From positions 8,366 through 27,587 of the forward strand of contig DLXW01000093.1 in the NCBI GenBank assembly GCA_003448685.1: a stretch of 19,222 nucleotides of DNA. Direction: 5' to 3'. Positions 6,689 through 13,792 of this stretch are shown in pieces; positions within the stretch are counted from its first letter, which is position 1, and each line of letters begins with the position of its first letter. The DNA comes from Cyanothece sp. UBA12306. Lineage in GTDB: Bacteria; Cyanobacteriota; Cyanobacteriia; Cyanobacteriales; Microcystaceae. The position numbers were made by a program, and so were the translations under genes. Under the pieces are notes generated by a model, which was not told where the DNA came from, did not search any database, and saw only the letters and a list, made by a program, of their open reading frames with translations.

Positions 6689-7528
6689 TTATTTTAGGAG
6701 ATCTCTAGCATAGTATATGTCTTGCAGAAAATCACGAATGTAATCATTAGCAGGTTGATTCATAATTTCTTTTGGGGTGCCTACCTGAACCATTTTTCCT
6801 TCTTTCATAACAGCAATGCGATCGCCTATTTTAAAAGCTTCGTAAATATCATGACTAATAAAAATAATTGTTTTGTGGAATTCTTGTTGTATACGGAGTA
6901 ATTCTTCTTGCATTTCTCGTCTAATCAGAGGATCAAGTGCTGCAAAAGGTTCATCCATTAATAAGATTTCTGCATCTGTAGCTAAAGCTCTAGCTAAACC
7001 AACTCTTTGTTTCATTCCTCCACTTAAAGAAGAAGGTAAATACTTGGCCCACTTTTCTAAACCTACTATGGCTAAAGTTTCTCTTGCTTTTTTATGGCGT
7101 TTCACTTGCTCCATTCCTTGAATTTTTAGCCCATATTCTACGTTTTCTACCACAGTTTTATGAGGGAATAAACCAAATTGTTGAAACACCATTGATATTT
7201 TTTGTAAACGTATTTCTCGCATTCTTTTTTCATTAACATGGGCTACATCTTCACCATCAATGTAAATATGTCCACTGGTGGGTTTAATCAAGCGGTTAAT
7301 ACAACGAACTAGAGTTGATTTTCCCGAACCGGACAAACCCATTATTACTAACAATTCTCCTTGATTAATCTGTAAAGAAATATCTGCAATACTTACCACT
7401 TGATTGGTTAACTTTAAAATATCATCTTTGCTTTTTCCTTCTCGAAATAATTGGAGGGCAGTTCGAGGTTTATTACCATAAATTTTAATCAAATTTTCTA
7501 AAGAAATTTTAGGTTTTAACTGTTCCAT
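6689..7528 (-). CDS. proV: Glycine betaine/proline ABC transporter ATP-binding protein, no CBS domains
   Basis: The 279-residue product is the ATPase of the ProU-type importer. It has Walker A GLSGSGKS (64-71), the Q-loop in VFQQFGLFPHKT, the ABC signature LSGGM (168-172), Walker B ILLMDEP (188-194) and the switch His226. The 40-residue N-terminal lead with the LFREGKSKDDILK helix is typical of ProV. The protein ends shortly after the nucleotide-binding domain, so the tandem CBS domains found in many ProV/OpuAA proteins, which sense ionic strength in OpuA, are missing. The frame is open to 7606, but the start at 7528 gives the normal N-terminus. A HIP1 site is at 6818-6825. First gene of the operon. 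Confidence 0.9.
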   Translation of the reverse strand: MEQLKPKISLENLIKIYGNKPRTALQLFREGKSKDDILKLTNQVVSIADISLQINQGELLVIMGLSGSGKSTLVRCINRLIKPTSGHIYIDGEDVAHVNEKRMREIRLQKISMVFQQFGLFPHKTVVENVEYGLKIQGMEQVKRHKKARETLAIVGLEKWAKYLPSSLSGGMKQRVGLARALATDAEILLMDEPFAALDPLIRREMQEELLRIQQEFHKTIIFISHDIYEAFKIGDRIAVMKEGKMVQVGTPKEIMNQPANDYIRDFLQDIYYARDLLK

Positions 7529-7624
7529 TATTTTTATTGACAATAATCTGACTCCTAGCCACTGTAACCTAATTTTTCCACTCCACCATAGTTTTGTCGA
7601 ACACATCTTAAAATATACACGAAC

Positions 7625-7657
7625 GTATACACAAAATCATACATCGTATACATTATC
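7625..7657 (-). promoter_or_regulatory. Phased GTATAC palindromes and -10 box upstream of proV
   Basis: Two GTATAC palindromes (7625-7630 and 7646-7651) lie exactly 21 bp apart, two helical turns. On the minus strand each is part of a repeated unit: GTATACG followed by a GTATG or GTGTATA half-site. The -10-like hexamer GATAAT (complement of 7652-7657) abuts the second palindrome, so a repressor here would cover the -10/+1 region of a proV transcript. No clear -35 is seen. The regulator is unknown; MarR-type (GbsR/OpuR) or TetR-type (BetI) proteins control betaine genes in other bacteria. Confidence 0.45.
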
Positions 7658-7740
7658 TCTAACATCTGTTGTTTAAAATTATGAAGTAAGGCTCTAGTCA
7701 TCAACGATTAAAATAAGAAGGACTTGGTATAAAATTGAGT

Positions 7741-7843
7741 CACGCTGAATTTTTATAGGCTAAAAACCCATAAAAAACTTTTAAAGTTTAATGACTTTGC
7801 TGGTAGAGGTTCATGGGGGTTAGGAAAACCTAACCCCTTTTTG
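7741..7843 (+). ncRNA. Candidate small structured RNA ending in an intrinsic terminator
   Basis: About 100 nt of the forward strand hold three consecutive hairpins and no ORF. The first pairs TTTTTAT-a-GG (7750-7759) with CC-c-ATAAAAA (7767-7776), with one mismatch. The second pairs AAACTT (7775-7780) with AAGTTT (7784-7789); it overlaps the first by two bases, so the two may alternate. The third is the terminator at 7816-7842. A possible -10, TATAAA (7728-7733), would place the 5' end near 7740; no good -35 is visible. All protein genes around it are on the minus strand, so the terminator has no other obvious client. The RNA would run towards the 3' end of the mechanosensitive-channel gene. 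Confidence 0.4.
7816..7842 (+). terminator. Intrinsic terminator on the forward strand
   Basis: GGGGTTAGG (7816-7824) pairs perfectly with CCTAACCCC (7829-7837) around AAAA, followed by TTTTT (7838-7842). Read on the minus strand the stem is followed by CATGAACC, not a T-run, so it suits forward transcription best, though the stem may still protect the 3' end of the minus-strand gene ending at 7848. Confidence 0.75.
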
Positions 7844-7847
7844 TTGT

Positions 7848-9497
7848 TTATTCTTGTTTTAATTGACTTAACCACTCGCGCAATTGTTCAGCTGCCACAT
7901 CTCTTCCTCCTAACCCAAAAGCTAGGGCGATCGCAGCCGCAATGCCACCGACTAATAAACCAAATGCTAAATTAACGATATTGGTCGCTAATCCCATCTG
8001 TTGCAGGGCCATGGCTGAAACGAGAATTAGAATAGAAATTCGGGCAGTATGTCCTAAAAATTTAGACTGACGAGTTCCCGCACTGGTGATCAAATTAAAG
8101 GCCAGATTAGATAAATATAATCCCAATGCCAAGACTACCAATCCTACCAAAACTTGCGCAGCAATAACCAACAAAGTACCAACTACTGTTTTTAGAGCTT
8201 CAATTTTGAGAATATCAACCGCTGTCAAAGCAGCCACGAACATCACCGCTACTAAGACAATCATCCCCACTAATTGAGAAGGAGTGCGAGTCGGTATAGA
8301 TTGCGATGGAGTGCCTTCTGGTTCAATTACAGCAGTTTCTCCCTCTTCGGGGGTAGTTGGTGCTGAATTTGACTCTTGAATCTGGGATAATCCTAACCAA
8401 TAGAGAATATTATCAAATCCCACACTCTTCAAAATATTGCTAACCATTTCCGAGAGGTATTGTCCAACCCCATAGGCAACTCCAAGAACTGCTGTAGCGG
8501 CAAAGAGTTTAGGCAGCATATTCAACACTTGGTTGAGCATTTCCGTTGCTGGTTGGGAAATAGCAGCAATTTTCAGGGCATCTAACGCCGTAATTGCCAC
8601 AGGAATTAAAATCAAAGCATTGACAATAGTTCCCAAAATTTGAGATAGAGACTGACTACCCCTTTCCGTGGATAAACCCAATTTAGTTCCGAGCTGATCA
8701 ACTCCAGTGGCAGCTAAAAGATTAGTTACTACTCGTTGAACAATCTGAGCAACAGTCCAACCAACTGCCCCAATTATGACGGCAGCTAAGATATTAGGCA
8801 GAATACCTAAAATATTATTAAGGAGTGTTTGTACTGGGACTAGGGTTCCCTCTAAATTGAGGGTACTAAGAATAGAAGGTAAAAACAGCAGAAAGATAAA
8901 CCAATACAGGGCATTACCGATGGTTTCTTCGAGAGAAGTTTGATTTTCTGACTCTGTTGCTCCAACATTTTGCTGCAATTTTTCATCAATTCCCAATCCA
9001 CCTAAGAGGCGAATGACAATCATTTTGATTAAACTGGCTAAAACCCAAGCAACCCCCAATAGAATACCTGATCCCAAGAGTTTTGGTAAAAATCCGGTTA
9101 TTTCTTGTAGTAAAGCATTGAGAGGCTGAGAAACTGCTTCTAGATTGATAGTATTTAAAAAAGCAACAACAGTGAAGAGTATAATCAGCCAATAGCCAAA
9201 ATCAGCGAGCCATTTCTCGATGGGGATTGCATCATCCCCTTCATTTCCTCCACTAATCCAGTTAGCAATTTGATTATCAATTTCAGTTTGATGAAGGATT
9301 TTGTGGATCACTCCTCTAACCAGACGAGCAATGATCCAACCCACCACCAAAATTACAATCGCTTTCCCTAAGACAAAAAAATCTTGTCCGACAACACTAA
9401 CAACTTGTTTGAACAAAGATTCGGGGGATACTTGTGTCGGAGAAACCGATGACGAGGATTCAAGCTGGGCGAGAACCCAGAGTGATATTTGAGACAT
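7848..9497 (-). CDS. Mechanosensitive-channel-like protein of repeated conserved TM helices
   Basis: The 549-residue product is an inner-membrane protein built from about five copies of the 'conserved TM helix' unit (Pfam TM_helix type) with a leucine/glycine pattern: about 48-77, 137-176, 233-270, 328-366 and 447-480. Examples are LPNILAAVIIGAVGW and LPKLFAATAVLGVAYG. The C-terminus has the MscS-like pore-helix signature ALAFGLGGRDVA (about 525-536), but it stops 13 residues later, so the cytoplasmic beta domain of true MscS is missing. A charged linker (about 373-405) divides repeats 4 and 5. The start is supported by AGGTGA before the ATG. The betaine transporter next door suggests an osmotic role. 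HIP1 at 7927-7934. Confidence 0.75.
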   Translation of the reverse strand: MSQISLWVLAQLESSSSVSPTQVSPESLFKQVVSVVGQDFFVLGKAIVILVVGWIIARLVRGVIHKILHQTEIDNQIANWISGGNEGDDAIPIEKWLADFGYWLIILFTVVAFLNTINLEAVSQPLNALLQEITGFLPKLLGSGILLGVAWVLASLIKMIVIRLLGGLGIDEKLQQNVGATESENQTSLEETIGNALYWFIFLLFLPSILSTLNLEGTLVPVQTLLNNILGILPNILAAVIIGAVGWTVAQIVQRVVTNLLAATGVDQLGTKLGLSTERGSQSLSQILGTIVNALILIPVAITALDALKIAAISQPATEMLNQVLNMLPKLFAATAVLGVAYGVGQYLSEMVSNILKSVGFDNILYWLGLSQIQESNSAPTTPEEGETAVIEPEGTPSQSIPTRTPSQLVGMIVLVAVMFVAALTAVDILKIEALKTVVGTLLVIAAQVLVGLVVLALGLYLSNLAFNLITSAGTRQSKFLGHTARISILILVSAMALQQMGLATNIVNLAFGLLVGGIAAAIALAFGLGGRDVAAEQLREWLSQLKQE

Positions 9498-9539
9498 AAT
9501 TTCACCTATTGAAGATTTTCTGGGTTTGTTTTTGGCTTT

Positions 9540-9568
9540 AATATAGCGAAGTCCCTAATTATCTTCAA
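9540..9568 (-). promoter_or_regulatory. Candidate sigma-70-type promoter of the TM-helix channel gene
   Basis: On the minus strand TTGAAG (complement of 9563-9568) and TATATT (complement of 9540-9545) are separated by exactly 17 bp. They match the -35 and -10 consensus at 4 of 6 and 5 of 6 positions. The start site would be near 9533, giving a 5' UTR of about 35 nt before the ATG at 9497. Confidence 0.5.
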
Positions 9569-9701
9569 CTCTAAGGTGTTGACTTTAGAATATTCGAGAG
9601 TTTGATTGAGTGATCCTTGATCGCTTGATAATTTTGTAAGTTAAGACCTTCTACTTCAAATTGATACTTCGTGCAATCGTGCCGCAGGGTAGAGAGGAAC
9701 T

Positions 9702-10544
9702 TCACACTTCTGACTTCTGACTTCTTGAACTTTTCCCTTTTGTCTTAGAGCGAACTGATTTTTCTTGGCTTGACTTGACCGCTGGTTGCTCACTCAAGCA
9801 GTTCCAGTACTGGGTAAAAAGATCTGGTGCGTGCTGTTTTAAAGAAGCGATGGCAGGAGCTGCCGGAAAAGGCCAAAATCTGTCAAAAACAATCTCATTA
9901 TCGATTAAGCTAAACTGTAGCAAATAAACTGACGGTGGAGCATCAAAAGACTCTAAAAACTGATCTGCTAGATAGTGAAGAGACTTATACACCTTATGGT
10001 TCAAATTGATGGGTTGTTCATAGGAATTAGGCATAAACCCTTCACCAATAATGGGTTGATACAGAGTTTCGTGATCAGTTAATACTACGGGAAGCCATAA
10101 ATCTCCTAACCAAGCATTACCAATACTGGTTTTGAAGCCTAGGTTTTCTTCGACCCATTTTCGTCGCCCATAAATGTCTTTACAAGACTGATAAATTTTT
10201 TGACCAGGAAATGACAATTGCGGTGGAATCTCAATGGTTAGAGGACAGTAAATTAAATTCTGTTCTGATTCGCGCAGTGTCAAAGCTTTTGACCACAAAG
10301 AAGCTGACGGAAGGACTTCTACTCGGATGTGAGCAGAATCAGAATTAATCGCCCGTTGTAAACCGGCGACCATTGTATTCGTTGTCGGTGAAGCCAGAGT
10401 CATAGTTCCGGTAGGGTTCACCTCGGCGTTGACAATGATAATAACTTTGTTCATTTCCAAAAGATAATTGAAGGATACTTTCCTGGACATCAAGATATTG
10501 CGCTGTATTTGTTGGATCAAGGTTTCGAGAGTGATGAAGTTCAT
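9702..10544 (-). CDS. Conserved-looking protein of unknown function, downstream of sasA
   Basis: I do not recognise a named family. The 280-residue product has no signal peptide or TM helix. From residue 31 (MNKVIIIVNAEV) it begins like a beta-alpha globular domain, and it contains dense aromatic motifs (NAWLGDLWLPVVLTDHET, EIVFDRFWPFPAAPAIAS). The C-terminal 30 residues are Ser/Lys/Arg-rich and low in complexity, and the last eight (RSQKSEV plus stop) are encoded by ACTTCTG repeats. A second possible start is the ATG at 10454, preceded closely by GGA. The longer start at 10544 is preceded by the purine-rich GGAGAAGGACAGAAG. It follows sasA on the same strand after 114 bp, so a link to clock output is possible but only inferred from position. 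Confidence 0.6.
   Translation of the reverse strand: MNFITLETLIQQIQRNILMSRKVSFNYLLEMNKVIIIVNAEVNPTGTMTLASPTTNTMVAGLQRAINSDSAHIRVEVLPSASLWSKALTLRESEQNLIYCPLTIEIPPQLSFPGQKIYQSCKDIYGRRKWVEENLGFKTSIGNAWLGDLWLPVVLTDHETLYQPIIGEGFMPNSYEQPINLNHKVYKSLHYLADQFLESFDAPPSVYLLQFSLIDNEIVFDRFWPFPAAPAIASLKQHAPDLFTQYWNCLSEQPAVKSSQEKSVRSKTKGKSSRSQKSEV
9706..9726. repeat. Three tandem ACTTCTG heptamers inside a gene's 3' end
   Basis: ACTTCTG occurs at 9706-9712 and 9713-9719, followed by the variant ACTTCTT at 9720-9726. The units lie within the last codons of the minus-strand gene that ends at 9702. The same heptamer is present at 1-7. Confidence 0.7.
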
Positions 10545-10634
10545 TTTTCTTCTGTCCTTCTCCTATACTCTTTTCCCTTATCCACCACAGAAATTTTTAC
10601 CGAATCAAAAGATAATTAATAGAACTCCTCACAA

Positions 10635-10658
10635 ATTGTTCCCCATTCCAGGAACAAT
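10635..10658 (-). terminator. Hairpin immediately after the sasA stop codon
   Basis: Directly after the sasA TAG the minus-strand RNA would fold ATTGTTCC (complement of 10651-10658) with GGAACAAT (complement of 10635-10642) around an 8-nt loop. Only TTTG follows, so termination would be weak. It may instead attenuate read-through into the downstream gene. Confidence 0.4.
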
Positions 10659-11837
10659 CTAACGGCAGACAGGTAATGTAAAGTGAAAACAACTCCCCTG
10701 TCCTGGTACACTATCGACCCAAATTTGTCCATAGTGGGTACGAATAATTTTGCGGCAGACGGACAAACCTAAGCCATAGCCTTCTTTTTCTTGATCGCGT
10801 TTGAGACGGAAATGACCTTCAAAAATTCGCTCCTGTTTTTCTTCAGGAATACCTGGCCCGGTGTCCGCGACACTTACCTGTACTTTCTGACTGGTGCGGT
10901 GCAAAATCGAAACTGTCACTTTCCCTCCTGACGGAGTGTATTTAATTGCATTATCTAACAAATTGACGATCACTTGGCGAATTGATTCTTCATCTGCATA
11001 AACGGGAGGAACATCTTGAGGAATATCTTTGAGCAAAGTTAGGGATTTTTCCGCAAATAAATCCTCATATCCAGTGAGAATTTCTCCCACTAACAGTTGT
11101 AAAAATACATCTTGATAATGGACTGATAACTTAGCTGTCATTGTTTTTGAGGCTTGCAAAATATCCGTAATCAAACGGTTCATAACACGAAATTGTTTAC
11201 GAGCTTGTTGATACAGTTGTTCTTTTAATTGGGCATAACGTTCTATATTTGGCTGATTTTGAGCTAATTCTAAGGTTTCAACCGCTATGGAAGCTGCTGT
11301 TAAGGGACTGCGCAAATCATGCGCTAACATAGCTAAGACTTGATCTTTGAATTTCAACTGTTGTAGCAATTCTTCTTTTTCTTTGTTGAGACGAAAAATT
11401 TCATCAGATAATTTCATTAATTCGGCTGAATATCCAACAGAATTAAGAGCATGAGTTTTTACTTGTTCCTTCTGCTGCCCATTGTTTGAGTTATTTTTCT
11501 GAAATTGTTGCAGGGCGACTTGCCATTGCGGCCACCATTTCTTCAGTTGATTAACTATATTGCTTCCAGCTAATGTCTGTCTCGGTGCTGGGGAAACTTT
11601 GACTAGCGCAGGAGTAGCCACCAGACGAAAATACTCCACTAAGTGGGGTTGTTCGTGAATATCAATGATTTCCAATTGATAAGGATAATCTGCTTTGAGA
11701 CTTTTTAGATAGTGCTCGATTTGCTGAATGTGTTCATGAGAACTCGGACGCTCATCAACAAACAACAGAAGCTGAATTGACATTGATTCGAGAATGTCAG
11801 ATCCAGCAGTTGTTTGGAAGTTGGGGGGTTCTAGCAC
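10659..11837 (-). CDS. sasA: Circadian clock output histidine kinase SasA
   Basis: The 392-residue product is SasA, the sensor kinase that binds KaiC through a KaiB-like thioredoxin-fold domain and phosphorylates the response regulator RpaA. The KaiB-like domain spans about 20-110 (IQLLLFVDERPSS, LVEYFRLVATPALVKVSP). A coiled-coil-like linker follows (about 138-165), then the H-box LAHDLRSPLT with phospho-acceptor His173. The ATPase domain has the N-box around Asn296 (VNLLDNAIKYTPSGG), G1 DTGPGI (325-330) and G2 GYGLGL (353-358). The frame opens with GTG at 11837; an ATG at 11783 (MSIQLLLF) is also possible, but the S. elongatus protein has a similar N-terminal lead. No kai genes are in the window. 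Confidence 0.92.
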   Translation of the reverse strand: MLEPPNFQTTAGSDILESMSIQLLLFVDERPSSHEHIQQIEHYLKSLKADYPYQLEIIDIHEQPHLVEYFRLVATPALVKVSPAPRQTLAGSNIVNQLKKWWPQWQVALQQFQKNNSNNGQQKEQVKTHALNSVGYSAELMKLSDEIFRLNKEKEELLQQLKFKDQVLAMLAHDLRSPLTAASIAVETLELAQNQPNIERYAQLKEQLYQQARKQFRVMNRLITDILQASKTMTAKLSVHYQDVFLQLLVGEILTGYEDLFAEKSLTLLKDIPQDVPPVYADEESIRQVIVNLLDNAIKYTPSGGKVTVSILHRTSQKVQVSVADTGPGIPEEKQERIFEGHFRLKRDQEKEGYGLGLSVCRKIIRTHYGQIWVDSVPGQGSCFHFTLPVCR

Positions 11838-12116
11838 TTTATGTCAAGACTAAATACGTAACAATAGGGTAAAATCGAAATGTTAATCGGCCAAAAGTCA
11901 TCTAATTGGATTGATTCTAATATCTATTAACAAAATAGACAATTAAGCTAGAAATGGTACAATATCATCGGTAGATGATCTCAAGGAAGAATTAGAAGTC
12001 CGTCTTTAATTAACTAGGGTAGTACATAATCTAAAGATAGTATAAAATCTACGGGACTTGATTTGAAAGTTCAACCCTAAAAACTGAAATTTTATCCCTT
12101 TTCGGAAAATAAGATT
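11838..12116. promoter_or_regulatory. Divergent promoter region between sasA and the GH57 gene
   Basis: This 279-bp AT-rich region must hold the starts for both divergent genes. On the forward strand TATAAA (12041-12046) is a reasonable -10 about 70 bp before the GH57 start, without a good -35. No convincing operator or strong hairpin was seen. Confidence 0.35.
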
Positions 12117-13775
12117 ATGGCTCTTGGCTACTTGGCCTTGGTTTTACACGCTCACTTACCTTTTGTGCGACATCCTGAGAGTGATTATGTCTTAGAAGAA
12201 GAATGGCTCTATGAAGCAATCACAGAAACCTATATACCCCTTGTGCGTGTGTTTGAAGGATTAAAACGAGAGGGAGTAGATTTTAAGATGACCATGAGTC
12301 TGACTCCCTCTTTGGTTTCTATGTTACGAGATCCCTTACTACAGCAACGGTACGAGGAGCATTTAAGTAAGTTACAAGAACTAGCCGAAAAAGAAGTTAA
12401 GCGTCATCAACACAATGGACATCTTCTATATTTAGCTAATTATTATGTCCAGGAATTTGCCCAAATTAGAGAAACATGGGAAAGTTATCAAGGGGATTTA
12501 GTCCTAGCTTTCAAACAATTTCTCGATAGTAATAACCTAGAAATTATTACTTGTGGTGCTACCCACGGTTATTTTCCTTTGATGAGAATGTACCCTCAAG
12601 CAGTTTGGGCTCAAATTCAGGTGGCCTGCGAACATTATGAGGAAAATTTTGGCCGTCCTCCTAAAGGAATTTGGTTACCTGAATGCGCTTATTATGAGGG
12701 CATAGAAAGGATGTTAGCTGATGCGGGGCTGCGTTATTTCCTCATGGATGGTCATGGCATTTTATCGGCCCGTCCTCGCCCCCGTTATGGAACCTATGCT
12801 CCTATCTTTACAGAAACTGGAGTGGCAGCTTTTGGCCGAGATCACGAATCTTCTCAGCAGGTGTGGTCGGCAAAAGTTGGTTATCCAGGGGATTCGGAAT
12901 ATAGGGAATTTTACAAAGATTTGGGTTGGGAAGCGGAATATGAGTATATAAAACCCTATATTATGCCCGATGGTCAACGGAAAAATATTGGCATCAAGTA
13001 TCATAAAATTACCGGTCGTGAGGTAGGACTATCAGATAAAGCTCCCTACGACCCCTATTGGGCCCGAGAAAAGGCAGCAGAACACGCTGGCAACTTTATG
13101 TATAATCGAGAGCAACAAGTGAGGAATTTGGCTGAAATTATGCAGCGTCCACCTCTGATAGTTTCTCCCTATGATGCCGAATTATTTGGCCATTGGTGGT
13201 ATGAAGGTCCTTGGTTTATTGACTATCTATTTCGTAAAGTTTGGTACGATCAAAACACTTTTGATATGATCCATTTGGCGGACTATTTACGCGATCATCC
13301 TACTCAACAAGTCTGTCGTCCTTCTCAATCTAGTTGGGGTTATAAAGGTTTTCATGAATATTGGTTGAACGATAATACAGCTTGGATTTATCCCCATCTC
13401 CACAAAGCGGCGGAACGGATGATTGAACTGAGTTGTTTGGAACCCGAATCAGAGTTAGAGTTGAAGGCGTTAAATCAAGCAGCCCGAGAATTATTACTGG
13501 CTCAATCTTCTGACTGGGCATTTATTATGCAAACAGGTACTATGGTTCCCTATGCAGTACGTCGCACAAAGTCCCATTTACTACGCTTTAATAAGCTTTA
13601 TGAGGATGTTAAAGCCCATAGCATTGATTCAGATTGGTTGCAAAAAGTAGCAGAAATTGATAATATTTTCCCCAACATTAATTATCGTGTTTATCGTCCT
13701 TTCCAATTAGATGAAGCCTTCAAAATTAATCAGTCACGAATCAAAAATCAGAATAGGGAAGAGACTCAAAATTAA
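12117..13775 (+). CDS. GH57-family 1,4-alpha-glucan branching enzyme
   Basis: The 552-residue cytoplasmic enzyme introduces alpha-1,6 branches into glycogen. It starts with the GH57 signature LVLHAHLPFVRHPE (about 8-21). The nucleophile is predicted as Glu189 in GIWLPECAYYEG, and the acid/base as Asp353 in SPYDAELFGHWWYEGP. Both sit almost exactly where TK1436 of Thermococcus has E183 and D354. The C-terminal part (about 430-525, QSSDWAFIMQTGTM) is the helical DUF1957-type domain that completes the active site. The archaeal C-terminal extension is absent. A weak GGAAAA precedes the ATG. A dehydrogenase gene follows 17 bp later, and sasA diverges upstream. Confidence 0.9.
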   Translation: MALGYLALVLHAHLPFVRHPESDYVLEEEWLYEAITETYIPLVRVFEGLKREGVDFKMTMSLTPSLVSMLRDPLLQQRYEEHLSKLQELAEKEVKRHQHNGHLLYLANYYVQEFAQIRETWESYQGDLVLAFKQFLDSNNLEIITCGATHGYFPLMRMYPQAVWAQIQVACEHYEENFGRPPKGIWLPECAYYEGIERMLADAGLRYFLMDGHGILSARPRPRYGTYAPIFTETGVAAFGRDHESSQQVWSAKVGYPGDSEYREFYKDLGWEAEYEYIKPYIMPDGQRKNIGIKYHKITGREVGLSDKAPYDPYWAREKAAEHAGNFMYNREQQVRNLAEIMQRPPLIVSPYDAELFGHWWYEGPWFIDYLFRKVWYDQNTFDMIHLADYLRDHPTQQVCRPSQSSWGYKGFHEYWLNDNTAWIYPHLHKAAERMIELSCLEPESELELKALNQAARELLLAQSSDWAFIMQTGTMVPYAVRRTKSHLLRFNKLYEDVKAHSIDSDWLQKVAEIDNIFPNINYRVYRPFQLDEAFKINQSRIKNQNREETQN

Positions 13776-13792
13776 TCATTATCAATTATCTA

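Noticed and set aside
7607..7740. tRNA or riboswitch in the gap before proV
   Set aside because: No cloverleaf, and no riboswitch I recognise; the repeated GTATAC units look like protein-binding DNA.
11947..12009. Short open stretch (ARNGTISSVDDLKEELEV and so on) that reads like protein in the sasA-GH57 gap
   Set aside because: It has no start codon after the preceding stop and only about 20 codons. It may be chance or a tiny gene remnant; not enough to call a pseudogene.
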